Below are positions 55,601-64,000 of a DNA stretch of 64,000 bases, piece by piece. Source of the stretch: Lachnospiraceae bacterium (GTDB taxonomy: Bacteria > Bacillota > Clostridia > Lachnospirales > Lachnospiraceae); contig JAQXJP010000036.1 of the NCBI GenBank assembly GCA_029008875.1, forward strand, positions 1 to 64,000, written 5' to 3'. The notes below the pieces were generated by a model, which saw only the letters and a program-made list of their open reading frames with translations, searched no databases and had not been told where the DNA came from. Made by a program: the position numbers and the translations under genes. The stretch's first letter is position 1. Each line of letters begins with the position of its first letter.

Positions 55601-56939
55601 ATGCCTCGTTCAGTTGTACGGAATCCACGGTCTGGTTCTTAATCTTGATGCACTTCATGTCCTGACCGCCGATGTCCAGAATACAGTCCACCTTCGGGTC
55701 AAAGAATGCGGCGGCGTAGTAGTGCGCCACGGTCTCGACCTCTCCTTCATCCAACATCAATGCGGCCTTCAGCAGTGCCTCACCGTAACCGGTGGAGCAG
55801 GAATGCACGATATGGGCATCCGCAGGGAGAAGGGAATAGATCTCCTGGATGGAGCGGATGGCGGTAGCCAGAGGACTTCCGTTATTGTTGCTGTAGAAAG
55901 AGTACAATAAATCTCCGTCCTCGGACACCAACGCAATCTTGGTGGTGGTGCTGCCAGCGTCGATACCCAGGTAGCAATTTCCCTTATAGGAAGCCAAATC
56001 TGCAGTTTTCACATGGTTACTTCCATGGCGCTTCGTAAATTCATCGTAGGCTTCCCGGTTTTCGAACAAAGGCTCCAGACGGGCAACCTCAAACTCCATC
56101 TTGATTCCGGAGGATAATTTTCCAATCATCTCGGAGAGAACCGCAGAGGTATTCTCCTTATAGTTCAATGCGGAACCGATAGCCGCAAAAAGGTGAGAGT
56201 TCTCTGGGGTGATTGCATGCTCCTCATCCAGATTCAGCGTGCGAATAAAAGCAGCCTTCAGCTCGGACAGGAAGTGGAGCGGTCCGCCCAGAAATGCCAC
56301 ATGTCCACGGATGGGTTTTCCGCAGGCAAGTCCACTGATGGTCTGATTGACCACCGCCTGGAAGATGGATGCGGACAGATCCTCTCGGGTTGCCCCCTCG
56401 TTGATCAGGGGCTGAATATCTGTCTTTGCAAAAACACCGCATCGCGCCGCAATGGGGTAGATTGCCTTATATTTCTTGGCGTATTCGTTTAGTCCGGACG
56501 CGTCGGTCTGAATCAGAGAAGCCATCTGATCGATGAAGGAGCCGGTGCCGCCGGCGCAGATACCGTTCATTCGCTGCTCCACATTGCCGCCCTCAAAGTA
56601 GATGATCTTGGCATCCTCACCACCGAGCTCGATAGCGACATCGGTCTGTGGAGCGTAGTGCTGCAAAGCCGTGGATACGGCGATAACTTCCTGTACAAAC
56701 GGGACATCCAGATGCTTGGCCAACGTAAGACCGCCGGAACCGGTGATCATCGGCGATACGTTCAATTCTCCCAACTCATCATATGCTTTTTGCAATAGGT
56801 TGGATAAAGTCTCCTGAATATTGGCAAAATGGCGCTCATAATCGGAGAAGAGCAGGTTGTCCTGCGCATCAAGCACAGCCACTTTGACGGTGGTGGACCC
56901 GATATCAATTCCCAGTTTATGTAGATTGTTGGTATTCAT
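52671..56939 (-). CDS. Giant 2-hydroxyacyl-CoA dehydratase activase-related protein, two ATPase domains
   Basis: The protein has 1422 residues. Two BcrA/BadF/HgdC-type ASKHA ATPase domains stand in tandem (about 8-270 and 322-580), each with [14 protein letters not shown] or [14 protein letters not shown] and the cluster-binding Cys regions [13 protein letters not shown] with [10 protein letters not shown], and [13 protein letters not shown] with [12 protein letters not shown] Cys-rich [10 protein letters not shown] follows (about 632), then DUF2229-like (about 660-900) and COG3581-like (about 960-1390) parts related to the dehydratase subunits. Classical activases use ATP and a 4Fe-4S cluster to push one electron into the dehydratase. 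The fused protein's substrate is unknown; it could also act on a double-cubane reductase. First gene of the operon with the cAMP genes. GGAGG lies 8 bp before the ATG. Confidence 0.9.
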   Translation of the reverse strand: MNTNNLHKLGIDIGSTTVKVAVLDAQDNLLFSDYERHFANIQETLSNLLQKAYDELGELNVSPMITGSGGLTLAKHLDVPFVQEVIAVSTALQHYAPQTDVAIELGGEDAKIIYFEGGNVEQRMNGICAGGTGSFIDQMASLIQTDASGLNEYAKKYKAIYPIAARCGVFAKTDIQPLINEGATREDLSASIFQAVVNQTISGLACGKPIRGHVAFLGGPLHFLSELKAAFIRTLNLDEEHAITPENSHLFAAIGSALNYKENTSAVLSEMIGKLSSGIKMEFEVARLEPLFENREAYDEFTKRHGSNHVKTADLASYKGNCYLGIDAGSTTTKIALVSEDGDLLYSFYSNNNGSPLATAIRSIQEIYSLLPADAHIVHSCSTGYGEALLKAALMLDEGEVETVAHYYAAAFFDPKVDCILDIGGQDMKCIKIKNQTVDSVQLNEACSSGCGSFIETFAKSLNYSVQDFAMEALFAEHPIDLGTRCTVFMNSKVKQAQKEGASVSDISAGLAYSVIKNALFKVIKLSDAKDLGENIVVQGGTFYNDAVLRSFEKIAGVHATRPDIAGIMGAFGAALIARERHEEGYATTMLSIEQINELTYTTKLTRCQGCTNHCLLTINRFSDNRQYITGNRCERGLGKEKNKENIPNLFEYKNTRIFAYEPLSDEEATRGTVGIPRVLNMYENYPFWATFFTKLGFRVVLSPQSTRKIYELGIDSIPSESECYPAKLAHGHIAWLIHQNVDFIFYPAIPYERQEFPDANNHYNCPIVTSYSENIKNNVDEITSGQMRFLNPFMSFSSEETLSQQLVATFCNEEFHISEVEIRNAVSEGWKEMAMTRREIQQKGGEVLKYMEETGRHGIVLAGRPYHVDPEINHGIPELINSYGICVLTEDSISHLGVTERPLIVMDQWMYHSRLYAAANYVKTRDDLDMIQLNSFGCGLDAVTTDCVSDILTQSGKIYTCLKIDEVNNLGAARIRIRSLLSALRVKAKKQEKRTVAPSNYERVVFTEQMFRDHYTIICPQMSPIHFDLLLPAFRAAGYNLVIPDVPARECVDVGLKYVNNDACYPSLIVIGQIMAAVMSGDYDMTHTAILISQTGGGCRATNYIGFIRRALIKAGYPDVPVISINMVGLEKNPGFTLSPKLIQHGLYALEFGDIFMRCLYRTRPYEAVPGSANALHEKWKKEVIEFLGNTKLLSHRKYQKMCRAIIRDFDNLPMTDEKKPRVGVVGEILVKFLPAANNYIVDLLEAEGAEAVVPDLTDFLLYCCYNQNFKTDYLGGSQKSKRINNLLIKFFEWLRKAARDELKKSKHFEPTAYIEDLAKMAAPIVSEGNQTGEGWFLTGEMLELIHQGATNIVCAQPFACLPNHIVGKGVIKEIRHEYPSANIVAIDYDPGASEVNQLNRIKLMLSTAMKNLKKEQEANS

Positions 56940-57008
56940 GTGATATTCCTCCGTTTTCGGGGTCTTTCTTCTTATTTATTATGTAATAGCCACAAAACAG
57001 CAAACTAC

Positions 57009-57037
57009 ATTATACGACAGCGTTCGACAAAATACAA
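57009..57037 (-). promoter_or_regulatory. Promoter of the minus-strand activase/cAMP operon
   Basis: On the minus strand TTGTAT (57037-57032), 17-bp spacer and TATAAT (57014-57009), about 70 bp before the start codon. Confidence 0.75.
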
Positions 57038-57079
57038 TGTGCGAAATTCTAAAGAATTTGTAAACAATGGGCCGAAAAA

Positions 57080-57112
57080 TTGACAAAAAAAACAACATCA
57101 GTTTAGTATAAT
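57080..57112 (+). promoter_or_regulatory. Possible promoter of the rhomboid-like gene
   Basis: TTGACA at 57080-57085 and TATAAT at 57107-57112 are each perfect but 21 bp apart. TAGTAT at 57104-57109 gives an 18-bp spacer instead. Confidence 0.45.
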
Positions 57113-57144
57113 GTGGTATAACTTATGAAGGAGGAATCCCGAAT

Positions 57145-58044
57145 ATGAATTGGATGGATAAGTTGGAGAGAAAAATCGGAAGATATGCGATTCCGAGAAT
57201 ATATCGCTATTTTGTGGCGGCAATCATCATTGGGTATCTGATGGTTCTGGTGGGAAGGGTGGTACCCCTATTTAGTGTCTTGTTGTCGTGGCTTTCATTT
57301 TCACCCTATGACATTTTGCACGGACAAATATGGCGGCTGTTGACATGGATTTTTATTCCCAATAATGGGCTGGATGTGTTCGTCATTATCTTTTTGATGT
57401 GTGTGTTGATGTGGGGCTCATCCATCGAGATGATGCTGGGTACATTTCGGACCAATGTGTTCCTGATCGGAGGAGTATTGCTCAGCGACATCGGGGGGCT
57501 GTTGATCTATGCCATCTCCTACGCGGTGCTGGGAATGGGAATACCGGTGCAACTGACCACCTATTACCTGATGCTCACCATGCTGATGGCCCTTGCCATC
57601 TGCATGCCGGAGGGTGAGGTGCGCCTGTGGTTTGTTCTGCCCATCAAGATGAAGTGGATGCTGGTGATTGAGCTGGTATATCTGTTCTATGAGGTCTATG
57701 TGATTTTTTCCAATGTGAGAGTTCAGCTTGGAAGCGCTACGGCCCTCATGGTGACCACCATTTACGCATCCCAGATAGTGTTTGCCCTTCTGAACATGGC
57801 ATTGTTTTTCTTCTTTGCGAAAAGGCGTGTCAGCCACAAGCAGAAGAAGCGGCAGAAGGAGTTCAAGCAGCAGTTTAGCAATCCCCGCCCGGGATCCGGG
57901 ATTACCAAGCATAAATGTGCCATCTGCGGCAGGACGGAGTTGGACGATCCGAGCCTTACATTCCGCTATTGTTCCAAGTGTGTGGGCAATAAGGAATACT
58001 GTCAGGAGCACTTGTTTACCCACACACATATCACCTCCATGTAG
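57145..58044 (+). CDS. Rhomboid-like membrane protein, probably inactive, with C-terminal zinc finger
   Basis: The protein has 299 residues with six helices between about 22 and 235. The outline follows rhomboids (a WRLLTWIFIPNN turn after helix 1, LMWGSSIEMMLGTFRTNVFL, and PEGEVRLWFVLPIKMKWM), but the catalytic GxSG and His are missing, so it is likely a pseudoprotease. After a basic linker (KQKKRQKEF) comes a zinc finger, CAICGRTELDD, CSKCVGNKEYC and HLFTHTHI (about 262-298). It may bind a membrane client and a cytoplasmic partner. GGAGG lies 8 bp before the ATG. Confidence 0.75.
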   Translation: MNWMDKLERKIGRYAIPRIYRYFVAAIIIGYLMVLVGRVVPLFSVLLSWLSFSPYDILHGQIWRLLTWIFIPNNGLDVFVIIFLMCVLMWGSSIEMMLGTFRTNVFLIGGVLLSDIGGLLIYAISYAVLGMGIPVQLTTYYLMLTMLMALAICMPEGEVRLWFVLPIKMKWMLVIELVYLFYEVYVIFSNVRVQLGSATALMVTTIYASQIVFALLNMALFFFFAKRRVSHKQKKRQKEFKQQFSNPRPGSGITKHKCAICGRTELDDPSLTFRYCSKCVGNKEYCQEHLFTHTHITSM

Positions 58045-58045
58045 G

Positions 58046-58074
58046 TTGACAATCGGGGGCTTCGATTCTATAAT
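58046..58074 (+). promoter_or_regulatory. Full-consensus sigma-A promoter of glnS
   Basis: TTGACA (58046-58051), exactly 17 bp, TATAAT (58069-58074). It begins one base after the stop codon of the previous gene. Transcription would start near 58081. Confidence 0.93.
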
Positions 58075-58092
58075 ATGAATATTGCAATAAAC

Positions 58093-58123
58093 GAGGTTGT
58101 TGTTTGCACGACAGCCTCTTTTT
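58093..58123 (+). terminator. Intrinsic terminator in the glnS leader
   Basis: GAGGTTGTTGT (58093-58103) pairs with ACGACAGCCTC (58108-58118, two G-U pairs) around a 4-base loop, then T5. It lies about 12 bases downstream of the expected glnS start and 58 bp before its ATG, so it can end the upstream transcript and also attenuate glnS. Confidence 0.88.
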
Positions 58124-58180
58124 ACGCTGTAATCAGGTGGTTTATGCCGGTCGGCAATCCCATAGATGAAGGAGTTATGT

Positions 58181-59860
58181 ATGGAAAACGAGACAATTTC
58201 GAAGAATTTTATCGAGCAGATTATTGAGAAGGATTTGGCAGAGGGACATTGCACCACCGTCAAGACGCGGTTCCCGCCGGAGCCAAACGGTTACCTTCAC
58301 ATCGGACATGCCAAATCCATTCTTTTGAATTACGGGTTGGCAACGGAGTATGGCGGGAAATTCAATTTCCGTTTTGACGATACCAACCCCACCAAGGAAA
58401 AGTTGGAGTTTGTGGAGTCCATCAAGGCGGATGTCAAATGGCTCGGCGCAGATTGGGAGGATCGTTTGTTCTACGCGTCCAACTATTTTGAGCAGATGTA
58501 CGAGTGCGCTGTGGGATTGATCAAGAAGGGAAAGGCGTATGTGTCCGACCTCAGTGCGGATCAGATTCGCGAATACCGGGGGACATTGACGGAGCCGGGC
58601 AAGGAAGACCCCTATTCCACCAGAAGCATTGAAGAAAATTTACAGTTGTTCCAGGATATGAGAGATGGGAAGTTTGAGGATGGAAGCAAGGTGTTGCGCG
58701 CCCGCATCGACATGAGCTCCTCCAACATCAATATGAGAGACCCTATTCTCTACCGCGTGACGCACATGACCCACCACAATACCGGGGACCAGTGGTGTGT
58801 GTACCCTATGTATGACTTTGCACATCCCATTGAGGATGCCATCGAGGGAATTACCCATTCCATCTGTACTCTGGAGTTCGAGGACCACAGACCGCTCTAT
58901 GACTGGGTGGTTATTGAGTGCGGATTCAAGAATACCCCGGAGGAGTCACCGAAACAGATTGAGTTTGCAAAGCTGTACCTCACCAACGTGGTGACCGGAA
59001 AACGCTACATCAAGAAGCTGGTGGAGCAGGGAATCGTGGACGGATGGGATGATCCGAGACTGGTGTCCATCGCGGCGCTCAGGAGAAGAGGATTTACCCC
59101 GGAGTCCATTCAGAAGTTCGTGGAACTCTGCGGAGTATCCAAAGCCAACAGCTCCGTGGACTATGCCATGCTTGAGTATTGTATCCGTGAGGATCTCAAA
59201 ATGAAGCGCCCGCGTATGATGGCAGTTCTCGATCCCATCAAGGTAGTGATTGACAATTATCCGGAGGATCAGGTGGAGTATCTGACTGTGGACAATAATC
59301 TGGAGAACCCGGAACTTGGAACCCGCCAGGTTCCGTTTACCAGAGAACTGTACATTGACCGTGAGGACTTTATGGAGGAGCCTCCCAAGAAGTACTTCCG
59401 CATGTTCCCGGGCAATGAGGTCCGCCTGATGAACGCTTATTTTGTAAAGTGTGAGAGTTTCGTCAAGGATGAAAACGGAAAGGTGATCGAGATTCATTGT
59501 ACCTACGATCCCGCATCCAAGGGCGGCAACAGCCCGGACGGACGCAAGGTAAAGGGTACCATCCACTGGGTATCCGCCCAGTACGGCAAGAGAGTGACCG
59601 TTCGTCTGTATGAGAATCTGGTGAATGAGGAACTGGGAGTATATGACGAGAATGGAGACGTGAATGTGAATCCCAACTCCCTTACGGTTTTGGAGGATTG
59701 CATCGTTGAGCCGGCACTTTTGGAGGCAAAGCCGTTTGAGAGCTTCCAGTTTGTACGCCAGGGATTTTTCTGCGCAGATTACAAGGATTCCACAGAGGGA
59801 CATCCGGTGTTTAACCGCATTGTTTCGCTGAAGAGTTCATTTAAATTACCGACAGCTTAG
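58181..59860 (+). CDS. glnS: Glutaminyl-tRNA synthetase
   Basis: The protein has 559 residues. The class I signature HIGH is in [21 protein letters not shown] (about 33-53). [31 protein letters not shown], and a catalytic-loop KMSK equivalent near [22 protein letters not shown], are as in bacterial GlnRS, and the C-terminal beta barrels are present. GlnRS rather than GluRS is supported by length and by the two beta-barrel domains. Many Firmicutes lack GlnRS and use GatCAB; Lachnospiraceae often have both. AAGGAG lies 7 bp before the chosen ATG. Confidence 0.94.
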   Translation: MENETISKNFIEQIIEKDLAEGHCTTVKTRFPPEPNGYLHIGHAKSILLNYGLATEYGGKFNFRFDDTNPTKEKLEFVESIKADVKWLGADWEDRLFYASNYFEQMYECAVGLIKKGKAYVSDLSADQIREYRGTLTEPGKEDPYSTRSIEENLQLFQDMRDGKFEDGSKVLRARIDMSSSNINMRDPILYRVTHMTHHNTGDQWCVYPMYDFAHPIEDAIEGITHSICTLEFEDHRPLYDWVVIECGFKNTPEESPKQIEFAKLYLTNVVTGKRYIKKLVEQGIVDGWDDPRLVSIAALRRRGFTPESIQKFVELCGVSKANSSVDYAMLEYCIREDLKMKRPRMMAVLDPIKVVIDNYPEDQVEYLTVDNNLENPELGTRQVPFTRELYIDREDFMEEPPKKYFRMFPGNEVRLMNAYFVKCESFVKDENGKVIEIHCTYDPASKGGNSPDGRKVKGTIHWVSAQYGKRVTVRLYENLVNEELGVYDENGDVNVNPNSLTVLEDCIVEPALLEAKPFESFQFVRQGFFCADYKDSTEGHPVFNRIVSLKSSFKLPTA

Positions 59861-59879
59861 TCAGGGATAAGGAGTTATC

Positions 59880-60728
59880 ATGGGCATTTTTGAGGGATTA
59901 GAGAAATATGGTTTGGATCTCGACGGAATGGGCAACCTTTTCGCGGAGGAGGGAGCAACCAAGAAAGCGGCGGAAGTGAAACCGGTTGTGGAGGAGGTGA
60001 AGGAGGAAGATTTTCTCCTGGACAAGTCCGTAACCTGTGTGGTGTGCGACAATACCTTTATCACGAAGGCGCTGAAAACCTCCAAGCTTCGCAGAATGGA
60101 GCCGGACAAGGATCTGCGCCCGAGATATCAACATGTGGATTCTCTAAAGTATGATGTGATTTCCTGCCCCTATTGCGGATATACCGGAATGAGCCGGTAT
60201 TTTACCCATCTGTCCTCCCTTCAGATTCGTCTCATCAAGGAGGGGGTGTGCAGCAAGTTTAAACCCACCAGCACGGAGGTTCCGGCAACCTACGATTACG
60301 ATGTGGCCATCGAACGCTACAAACTGTCTCTCTACAACACGGTTGTGAAGAAGGGGAAGACCAGTGAGAAGGCATACACCTGCCTGAAGATGTCATGGCT
60401 TTGCCGGGGGCAGATTGAAGAACTGCTGAGTAAGGGTGCGGTGGAAGATTCCGAGACCATCAGGAAGTGGAGAACACAGGAGAAGTATTATTACGAGCAG
60501 GCCTACGAGGGCTTGGTTAAGTCCGTGGCAGCCGAGAGCTTTCCAATCTGCGGAATGGATCAAAACACCATGGATTTGCTTCTGGCTGAGATGGCCGCCA
60601 GCCTGGAAAAATACGAGATGGCATCCAAGCTGGTGTCCAGACTTCTGCTGTCACAGAACGTGAACCGCAATATCAAGGACAGGGCACTGGAATTGAAACA
60701 GGAGATTATCGAACAACTTAAGAAGTAA
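59880..60728 (+). CDS. DUF2225 family protein with zinc-binding cysteines
   Basis: The protein has 282 residues. A short acidic N-terminal part is followed by VTCVVCDNTFITKALKTSKLR (CxxC, about 52-55), DLRPRYQHVDSLKYDVISCPYCGYTGMSRYF (second CxxC, about 97-100), then a helical TPR-like second half (about 130-282). This is the DUF2225 layout; function unknown, cytoplasmic. It starts 19 bp after glnS with AAGGAG before the ATG, so it is co-transcribed with it. Confidence 0.9.
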   Translation: MGIFEGLEKYGLDLDGMGNLFAEEGATKKAAEVKPVVEEVKEEDFLLDKSVTCVVCDNTFITKALKTSKLRRMEPDKDLRPRYQHVDSLKYDVISCPYCGYTGMSRYFTHLSSLQIRLIKEGVCSKFKPTSTEVPATYDYDVAIERYKLSLYNTVVKKGKTSEKAYTCLKMSWLCRGQIEELLSKGAVEDSETIRKWRTQEKYYYEQAYEGLVKSVAAESFPICGMDQNTMDLLLAEMAASLEKYEMASKLVSRLLLSQNVNRNIKDRALELKQEIIEQLKK

Positions 60729-60772
60729 TCCGGACAGGACTGCTGGGGCAGTCCCGTTCTCGTAAGCGAAAT

Positions 60773-60805
60773 AAAAGGGAAACTGCAACAGCAGTTTCCC
60801 TTTTT
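60773..60805. terminator. Bidirectional terminator between DUF2225 and argG
   Basis: A perfect 14-bp stem, AAAAGGGAAACTGC (60773-60786) with GCAGTTTCCCTTTT (60791-60804), has a 4-base loop. T5 on the plus strand and T4 on the minus strand serve both convergent genes. A second hairpin, GGACTGC-TGGG-GCAGTCC (60737-60754), stands just before it. Confidence 0.93.
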
Positions 60806-60831
60806 GAGTTGTGTATGGTGTTGTCCGGTGA

Positions 60832-62055
60832 TTAGTTGGTCTTTTTTTCGTTGTTTTGAAGCATCATTGCACGAACCTTGAGAGGGAGTCCGAACAGGGT
60901 AATGAAACCATCCGCATCGTGGTGATCGTACTGATCTCCGGTGGTGAAGCTTGCAAGGCTGTCACTGTACAGAGAGTAAGGGGATGTGGTGCCGGCCTTG
61001 ATGATGTTGCCCTTGTAGAGCTTGAACTTCACTTCGCCGGTTACATACTCCTGTGTGGACTCCACGAATGCCTGAAGTGCCTCCCGGAGAGGGGTGAACC
61101 ACTTGCCTTCGTATACCACCTGGGCAAGCTTGTTGCCGATTTCCTTTTTCATCTCCATGGTAGCGCGGTCGAGGCACAATTCCTCCAACTGGTCGTGAGC
61201 CTCCATCAGGATAGTTCCGCCGGGGGTTTCGTATACGCCGCGGGACTTCATGCCGACCACACGGTTCTCCACGATGTCCACGATACCGATTCCGTGCTTG
61301 CCGCCAAGGCGGTTCAATTCGCGGATGATGTCGGAAACCTTCATCTCTTTGCCGTTTACGGACTTTGGTACACCTTTTTCAAAGGTCATGGTTACATATT
61401 CCGGCTCATCCGGAGCTTTTTCCGGGGTGACACCGAGAACCAGCATGTGATCATAGTTCGGCTCCAGAGAAGGATCCTCCAATTCCAGTCCCTCATGGCT
61501 GATGTGCCACAGGTTGCGGTCGCGGCTGTAGCTACTGTCGTTGGAGAAGGGAAGGTCGATGCCGTGAGCTCTGCAGTACTCAATCTCCGCCTCTCGGGAA
61601 TCCATCTTCCAGGTATCCAGTCTCCAAGGGGCAATCACTTTGATGTCAGGCGCAAGCGCTTTGATTCCTAATTCAAAACGAATCTGATCGTTTCCTTTTC
61701 CGGTGGCACCATGGCAGATTGCAACGGCCCCTTCCTTGCGGGCAATCTCCACCAGCTTCTTGGCGATTCCCGGGCGGGCCATGGAGGTTCCGAGCAGGTA
61801 CTTATGCTCGTATACGGCACCGGCCTGAACACAGGGAACGATATAATCATCACAGAATTCATCCACGATATCCTCGATATATAATTTGGATGCACCGGAT
61901 AATTTGGCACGCTCATCCAGCCCGTCCAATTCTTCACCCTGTCCGCAGTTGATGCAGCAACAGATTACTTCATAATCGTATTGTTCCTTGAGCCAAGGAA
62001 TGATTGCGGTAGTATCCAGACCACCAGAGTACGCTAATACCACTTTTTCTTTCAT
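60832..62055 (-). CDS. argG: Argininosuccinate synthase
   Basis: The protein has 407 residues. The ATP-binding [18 protein letters not shown] (about 5-22) is the PP-loop. [17 protein letters not shown] (about 120-136), APWRLDTW and [18 protein letters not shown] are signatures of argininosuccinate synthase. It joins citrulline and aspartate at ATP cost in arginine synthesis. It is transcribed away from argC, from a promoter in the shared 244-bp region that contains an ArgR box. GGAAG lies 8 bp before the ATG. Confidence 0.97.
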   Translation of the reverse strand: MKEKVVLAYSGGLDTTAIIPWLKEQYDYEVICCCINCGQGEELDGLDERAKLSGASKLYIEDIVDEFCDDYIVPCVQAGAVYEHKYLLGTSMARPGIAKKLVEIARKEGAVAICHGATGKGNDQIRFELGIKALAPDIKVIAPWRLDTWKMDSREAEIEYCRAHGIDLPFSNDSSYSRDRNLWHISHEGLELEDPSLEPNYDHMLVLGVTPEKAPDEPEYVTMTFEKGVPKSVNGKEMKVSDIIRELNRLGGKHGIGIVDIVENRVVGMKSRGVYETPGGTILMEAHDQLEELCLDRATMEMKKEIGNKLAQVVYEGKWFTPLREALQAFVESTQEYVTGEVKFKLYKGNIIKAGTTSPYSLYSDSLASFTTGDQYDHHDADGFITLFGLPLKVRAMMLQNNEKKTN

Positions 62056-62119
62056 AACGTAACTTCCTTTCTTCTTATAAATATGTGATGCACATATCGT
62101 GCTCTTTTACACTAGGTTA

Positions 62120-62148
62120 ACTATATAACAATTAAATTGTGAATGCAA
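62120..62148 (-). promoter_or_regulatory. argG promoter
   Basis: On the minus strand TTGCAT (62148-62143), 17-bp spacer and TATAGT (62125-62120). Confidence 0.65.
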
Positions 62149-62168
62149 GTGAAAAAATATACAATAAA

Positions 62169-62194
62169 ATGAATAAATATTCATATTTTTATGC
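62169..62194. promoter_or_regulatory. ArgR (ARG box) operator between argG and argC
   Basis: TGAATAAATATTCA (62170-62183) is the ARG-box consensus, extended by one pair on each side. An overlapping second half-site, TGCATAAAAATA, reads on the other strand up to 62194. Its position between divergent arg genes fits arginine-dependent repression by ArgR of both. Confidence 0.85.
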
Positions 62195-62197
62195 ATT

Positions 62198-62228
62198 TTT
62201 ACTCTTTACTATGGGGAAAAGGTATACT
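62198..62228 (+). promoter_or_regulatory. Probable argC promoter
   Basis: TATACT (62223-62228) is a good -10. The best -35, TTTACT (62198-62203), is 19 bp away. The ArgR box lies immediately upstream of the -35. Confidence 0.55.
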
Positions 62229-62299
62229 ATATTTATATGCAGACAACATTTTATGCATGGAGTTTTTGACAGCAGGACTCCATAGGAAGAAGGAACAAT

Positions 62300-63358
62300 A
62301 TGATAAAAGCAGGAATTATCGGTGCCACAGGATATGCAGGTGCAGAGCTTGTTCGCATCTTGATGAATCATAAGGAAGTGGAGATTGCATGGTACGGGTC
62401 ACGCAGTTATGTGGACCAGGATTATGCGGATGTATACGGCAATCTATTTCAGATTGTGGATGCAAAATGCATGGATGACAATATGGAAGAGCTTGCAGAA
62501 CTGGTGGATGTGATTTTCACAGCCACACCCCAGGGATTTTTGGCGGGAGTTCTCACCGAGGATATCCTGAAAAAGGTAAAGATTGTGGATTTGAGCGCGG
62601 ATTACCGCATCAAGGACGTGGCGGTGTATGAGCAGTGGTACAAGATTGAGCACAAGAGCCCTCAATTCATCGAGGAGGCAGTGTACGGCCTCTGTGAGAT
62701 TAACCGCGACAAGATTACTCCCCAGACAAGACTGGTTGCCAATCCGGGATGTTATACCACCTGTTCCATCCTGACGGCATACCCGTTGGTGAAGGAGGGG
62801 CTGATCGACACGGATACCCTGATTGTGGATGCCAAGAGCGGAACCTCAGGTGCCGGCCGTGGCGCCAAGGTGCCAAACCTGTTTTGTGAGGTGAATGAGA
62901 GCATGAAGGCCTACGGCGTGGCAAGCCACAGACACACACCGGAGATTGAGGAGCAGTTGGGATATGCGGCGGGCAAGAAAGTGCTTATCAATTTTACCCC
63001 GCACCTGGTTCCCATGAACCGGGGAATTCTTGCGACAGAGTATGCGTCCCTCAAGAAAAAGCCGGATGGTACATACCCGACCTATGAGGAGGTGAAGGCG
63101 GTGTACGATAAGTATTACGCCAAGGAACGATTCGTGCGCGTGCTGAAAAAGGGAATGTGCCCGGAGACCAAATGGGTGGAAGGAAGCAACTATGTGGACA
63201 TCAACTTTGTGATTGATGAGCGTACCGGACGAATCATTATGATGGGTGCCTTGGACAATCTGGTAAAGGGCGCTGCAGGACAGGCGGTTCAGAATATGAA
63301 CCTGTTGTTTGGTTTTGATGAGGCAGAGGGACTGAAGATGGTTCCTTTGTTCCCGTAG
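62300..63358 (+). CDS. argC: N-acetyl-gamma-glutamyl-phosphate reductase
   Basis: The protein has 352 residues. The NADP-binding GIIGATGYAGAELVRIL (5-21) and the catalytic Cys in VANPGCYTT (about 148-156) are clear. SGTSGAGRGAK and HRHTPEIEEQLG are also conserved. It reduces N-acetylglutamyl phosphate to the semialdehyde in arginine synthesis. It is the first gene of a rightward arg operon. AGAAGGAAC lies before the ATG. Confidence 0.97.
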   Translation: MIKAGIIGATGYAGAELVRILMNHKEVEIAWYGSRSYVDQDYADVYGNLFQIVDAKCMDDNMEELAELVDVIFTATPQGFLAGVLTEDILKKVKIVDLSADYRIKDVAVYEQWYKIEHKSPQFIEEAVYGLCEINRDKITPQTRLVANPGCYTTCSILTAYPLVKEGLIDTDTLIVDAKSGTSGAGRGAKVPNLFCEVNESMKAYGVASHRHTPEIEEQLGYAAGKKVLINFTPHLVPMNRGILATEYASLKKKPDGTYPTYEEVKAVYDKYYAKERFVRVLKKGMCPETKWVEGSNYVDINFVIDERTGRIIMMGALDNLVKGAAGQAVQNMNLLFGFDEAEGLKMVPLFP

Positions 63359-63370
63359 GAAGAAGGAAAC

Positions 63371-63832
63371 ATGGCAGATTTTATATACGAAGTTCGCCCT
63401 ATGGCCCTGGAGGACTATGATGCGGTGTATGAGCTGTGGATGGGAATCCACGGCTTCGGAATCCGCTCCATCGATGACTCTCGGGAAGGGGTGGAGCGCT
63501 TTTTGAAGAGGAATCCGGGCATCAGCGTGGTAGCTGTGTGTGAGGGCAGGATTGTGGGAGCAATTTTGTGTGGGCATGACGGAAGACGGGGCTGCATGTA
63601 TCACGTGTGCGTCCATGAGGAGTACCGCAAACACGGAATCGGCAAGGCTATGGCGGTGGCCTGCATGCGCGCCCTTCAGGCGGAGAAAATCAATAAGGTC
63701 AATATCATCGCATTCAAGTCCAATGCTGTGGGGAATCAGTTTTGGCAGGGGGAGGGTTGGACCTTCCGCGAGGATTTGAACTACTATGATTTCACATTGA
63801 ACGAGGCAAATATCACTCGATTTAATCAATAG
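63371..63832 (+). CDS. GNAT acetyltransferase between argC and argB
   Basis: The protein has 153 residues. Acetyl-CoA-binding motif A is YHVCVHEEYRKHGIGKAMA (about 77-95); the end INKVNIIAFKSNAVGNQFWQGEGW is also GNAT-like. It lies 12 bp after argC and 56 bp before argB, so it is in the arginine operon. A role as the N-acetylglutamate synthase of the pathway is plausible from position, but the sequence does not single out glutamate as the acceptor. Confidence 0.88.
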   Translation: MADFIYEVRPMALEDYDAVYELWMGIHGFGIRSIDDSREGVERFLKRNPGISVVAVCEGRIVGAILCGHDGRRGCMYHVCVHEEYRKHGIGKAMAVACMRALQAEKINKVNIIAFKSNAVGNQFWQGEGWTFREDLNYYDFTLNEANITRFNQ

Positions 63833-63888
63833 AAGATAGAAAAAGGTTTGTACGATAGAAATTCATCGACAGAAAAGAGGTTATGAAA

Positions 63889-64000
63889 ATGGCAGAGCAG
63901 AACATGGATAAGGTATTGGAAAAAGCCCAGGTGCTGATTGAGGCACTCCCCTATATTCAGCGGTTCAACCGCAAGATTATCGTGGTGAAATACGGCGGAT
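63889..64000 (+). CDS. argB: Acetylglutamate kinase, N-terminal fragment cut by the window edge
   Basis: The 37 visible residues include [26 protein letters not shown], the usual start of ArgB with its KYGG phosphate-binding strand. It phosphorylates N-acetylglutamate, just before ArgC acts. I chose the second ATG because GAGG lies 8 bp before it; one two codons earlier is too close. Confidence 0.93.
   Translation, partial: MAEQNMDKVLEKAQVLIEALPYIQRFNRKIIVVKYGG

Noticed and set aside
58075-58180. T-box riboswitch before glnS
   Set aside because: The leader is about 100 bases, too short, and lacks the T-box sequence and stem I.
1-64000. tRNA, rRNA, CRISPR arrays, insertion sequences, prophage genes or attachment sites
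   Set aside because: I looked for them on both strands and found none; the only arrays are the hairpins at 19539-19883 and the 36-bp repeat at 20873-20980, whose loops and unit lengths do not fit CRISPR.

Overview
The window is a dense, chromosomal, non-mobile stretch of a low-to-mid GC Firmicute, most likely an anaerobic gut or rumen Lachnospiraceae-type Clostridia. The grounds are the gene content (AddAB rather than RecBCD, DUF3793 beside feoAB, a 2-hydroxyacyl-CoA dehydratase activase fusion, separate IMP cyclohydrolase and AICAR transformylase, UPF0210 with its ACT partner, a GH53 galactanase), strong GGAG ribosome sites, frequent ATGA-type gene overlaps and a CIRCE operator. I see no rRNA, tRNA, CRISPR array, prophage or insertion sequence. 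Genus is not determined.

Layout. 1-1.4 kb: the tail of an unidentified gene and its terminator, then about 545 bp that folds back on itself as a very long imperfect palindrome, then a small Xre-type regulator with a perfect 26-bp operator and a partner gene. 1.4-7.7 kb: an LTA-synthase-like phosphoglycerol transferase, a YfhO-family membrane protein and a SUV3-like RNA helicase, all overlapping. 7.7-19.5 kb: housekeeping genes (DUF3298 lipoprotein, thioesterase, Xaa-Pro aminopeptidase, polA, coaE, FtsA-like ATPase, YycJ hydrolase, ACT and UPF0210 pair, GNAT). 19.5-22.2 kb: an array of six hairpins, a ZTP riboswitch, and the two last enzymes of IMP synthesis. 22.2-24.6 kb: a response regulator with GGDEF domains and lrgAB. 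24.7-33.8 kb: addB, addA, maf, a small unknown gene and a lipoprotein foldase. 33.9-37.2 kb: a nickel-type ECF transporter (NikMN, NikQ, NikO) and a PAP2 phosphatase. 37.3-41.4 kb: CIRCE-controlled htpG, a MATE pump and an FlK-like thioesterase. 41.4-45.4 kb: a large cell-surface GH53 galactanase with several candidate control sites. 45.5-49.2 kb: an iron-uptake cluster (feoA, feoA, feoB, a FeoB-associated Cys-rich peptide, DUF3793) with the same palindromic operator twice.

49.3-56.9 kb is a minus-strand operon: a giant double-ATPase dehydratase-activase protein, a cyclic-nucleotide-binding protein, a CHASE2 class III adenylate cyclase and a TIM-barrel isomerase, which together look like a cAMP signalling unit. 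57.1-60.7 kb holds a rhomboid-like membrane protein with a zinc finger, glnS behind a consensus promoter, and a DUF2225 protein. 60.8-64 kb is arginine biosynthesis: argG on the minus strand, and divergently argC, a GNAT gene and the start of argB, with an ArgR box between.

The features I find most worth following are the giant palindrome at the left end, the hairpin array before the ZTP riboswitch, the SUV3-like helicase in a Firmicute, the cAMP operon, the paired feo operators, and the promoter-plus-terminator leader of glnS. No single locus is a clear, complete new defence or mobile system.
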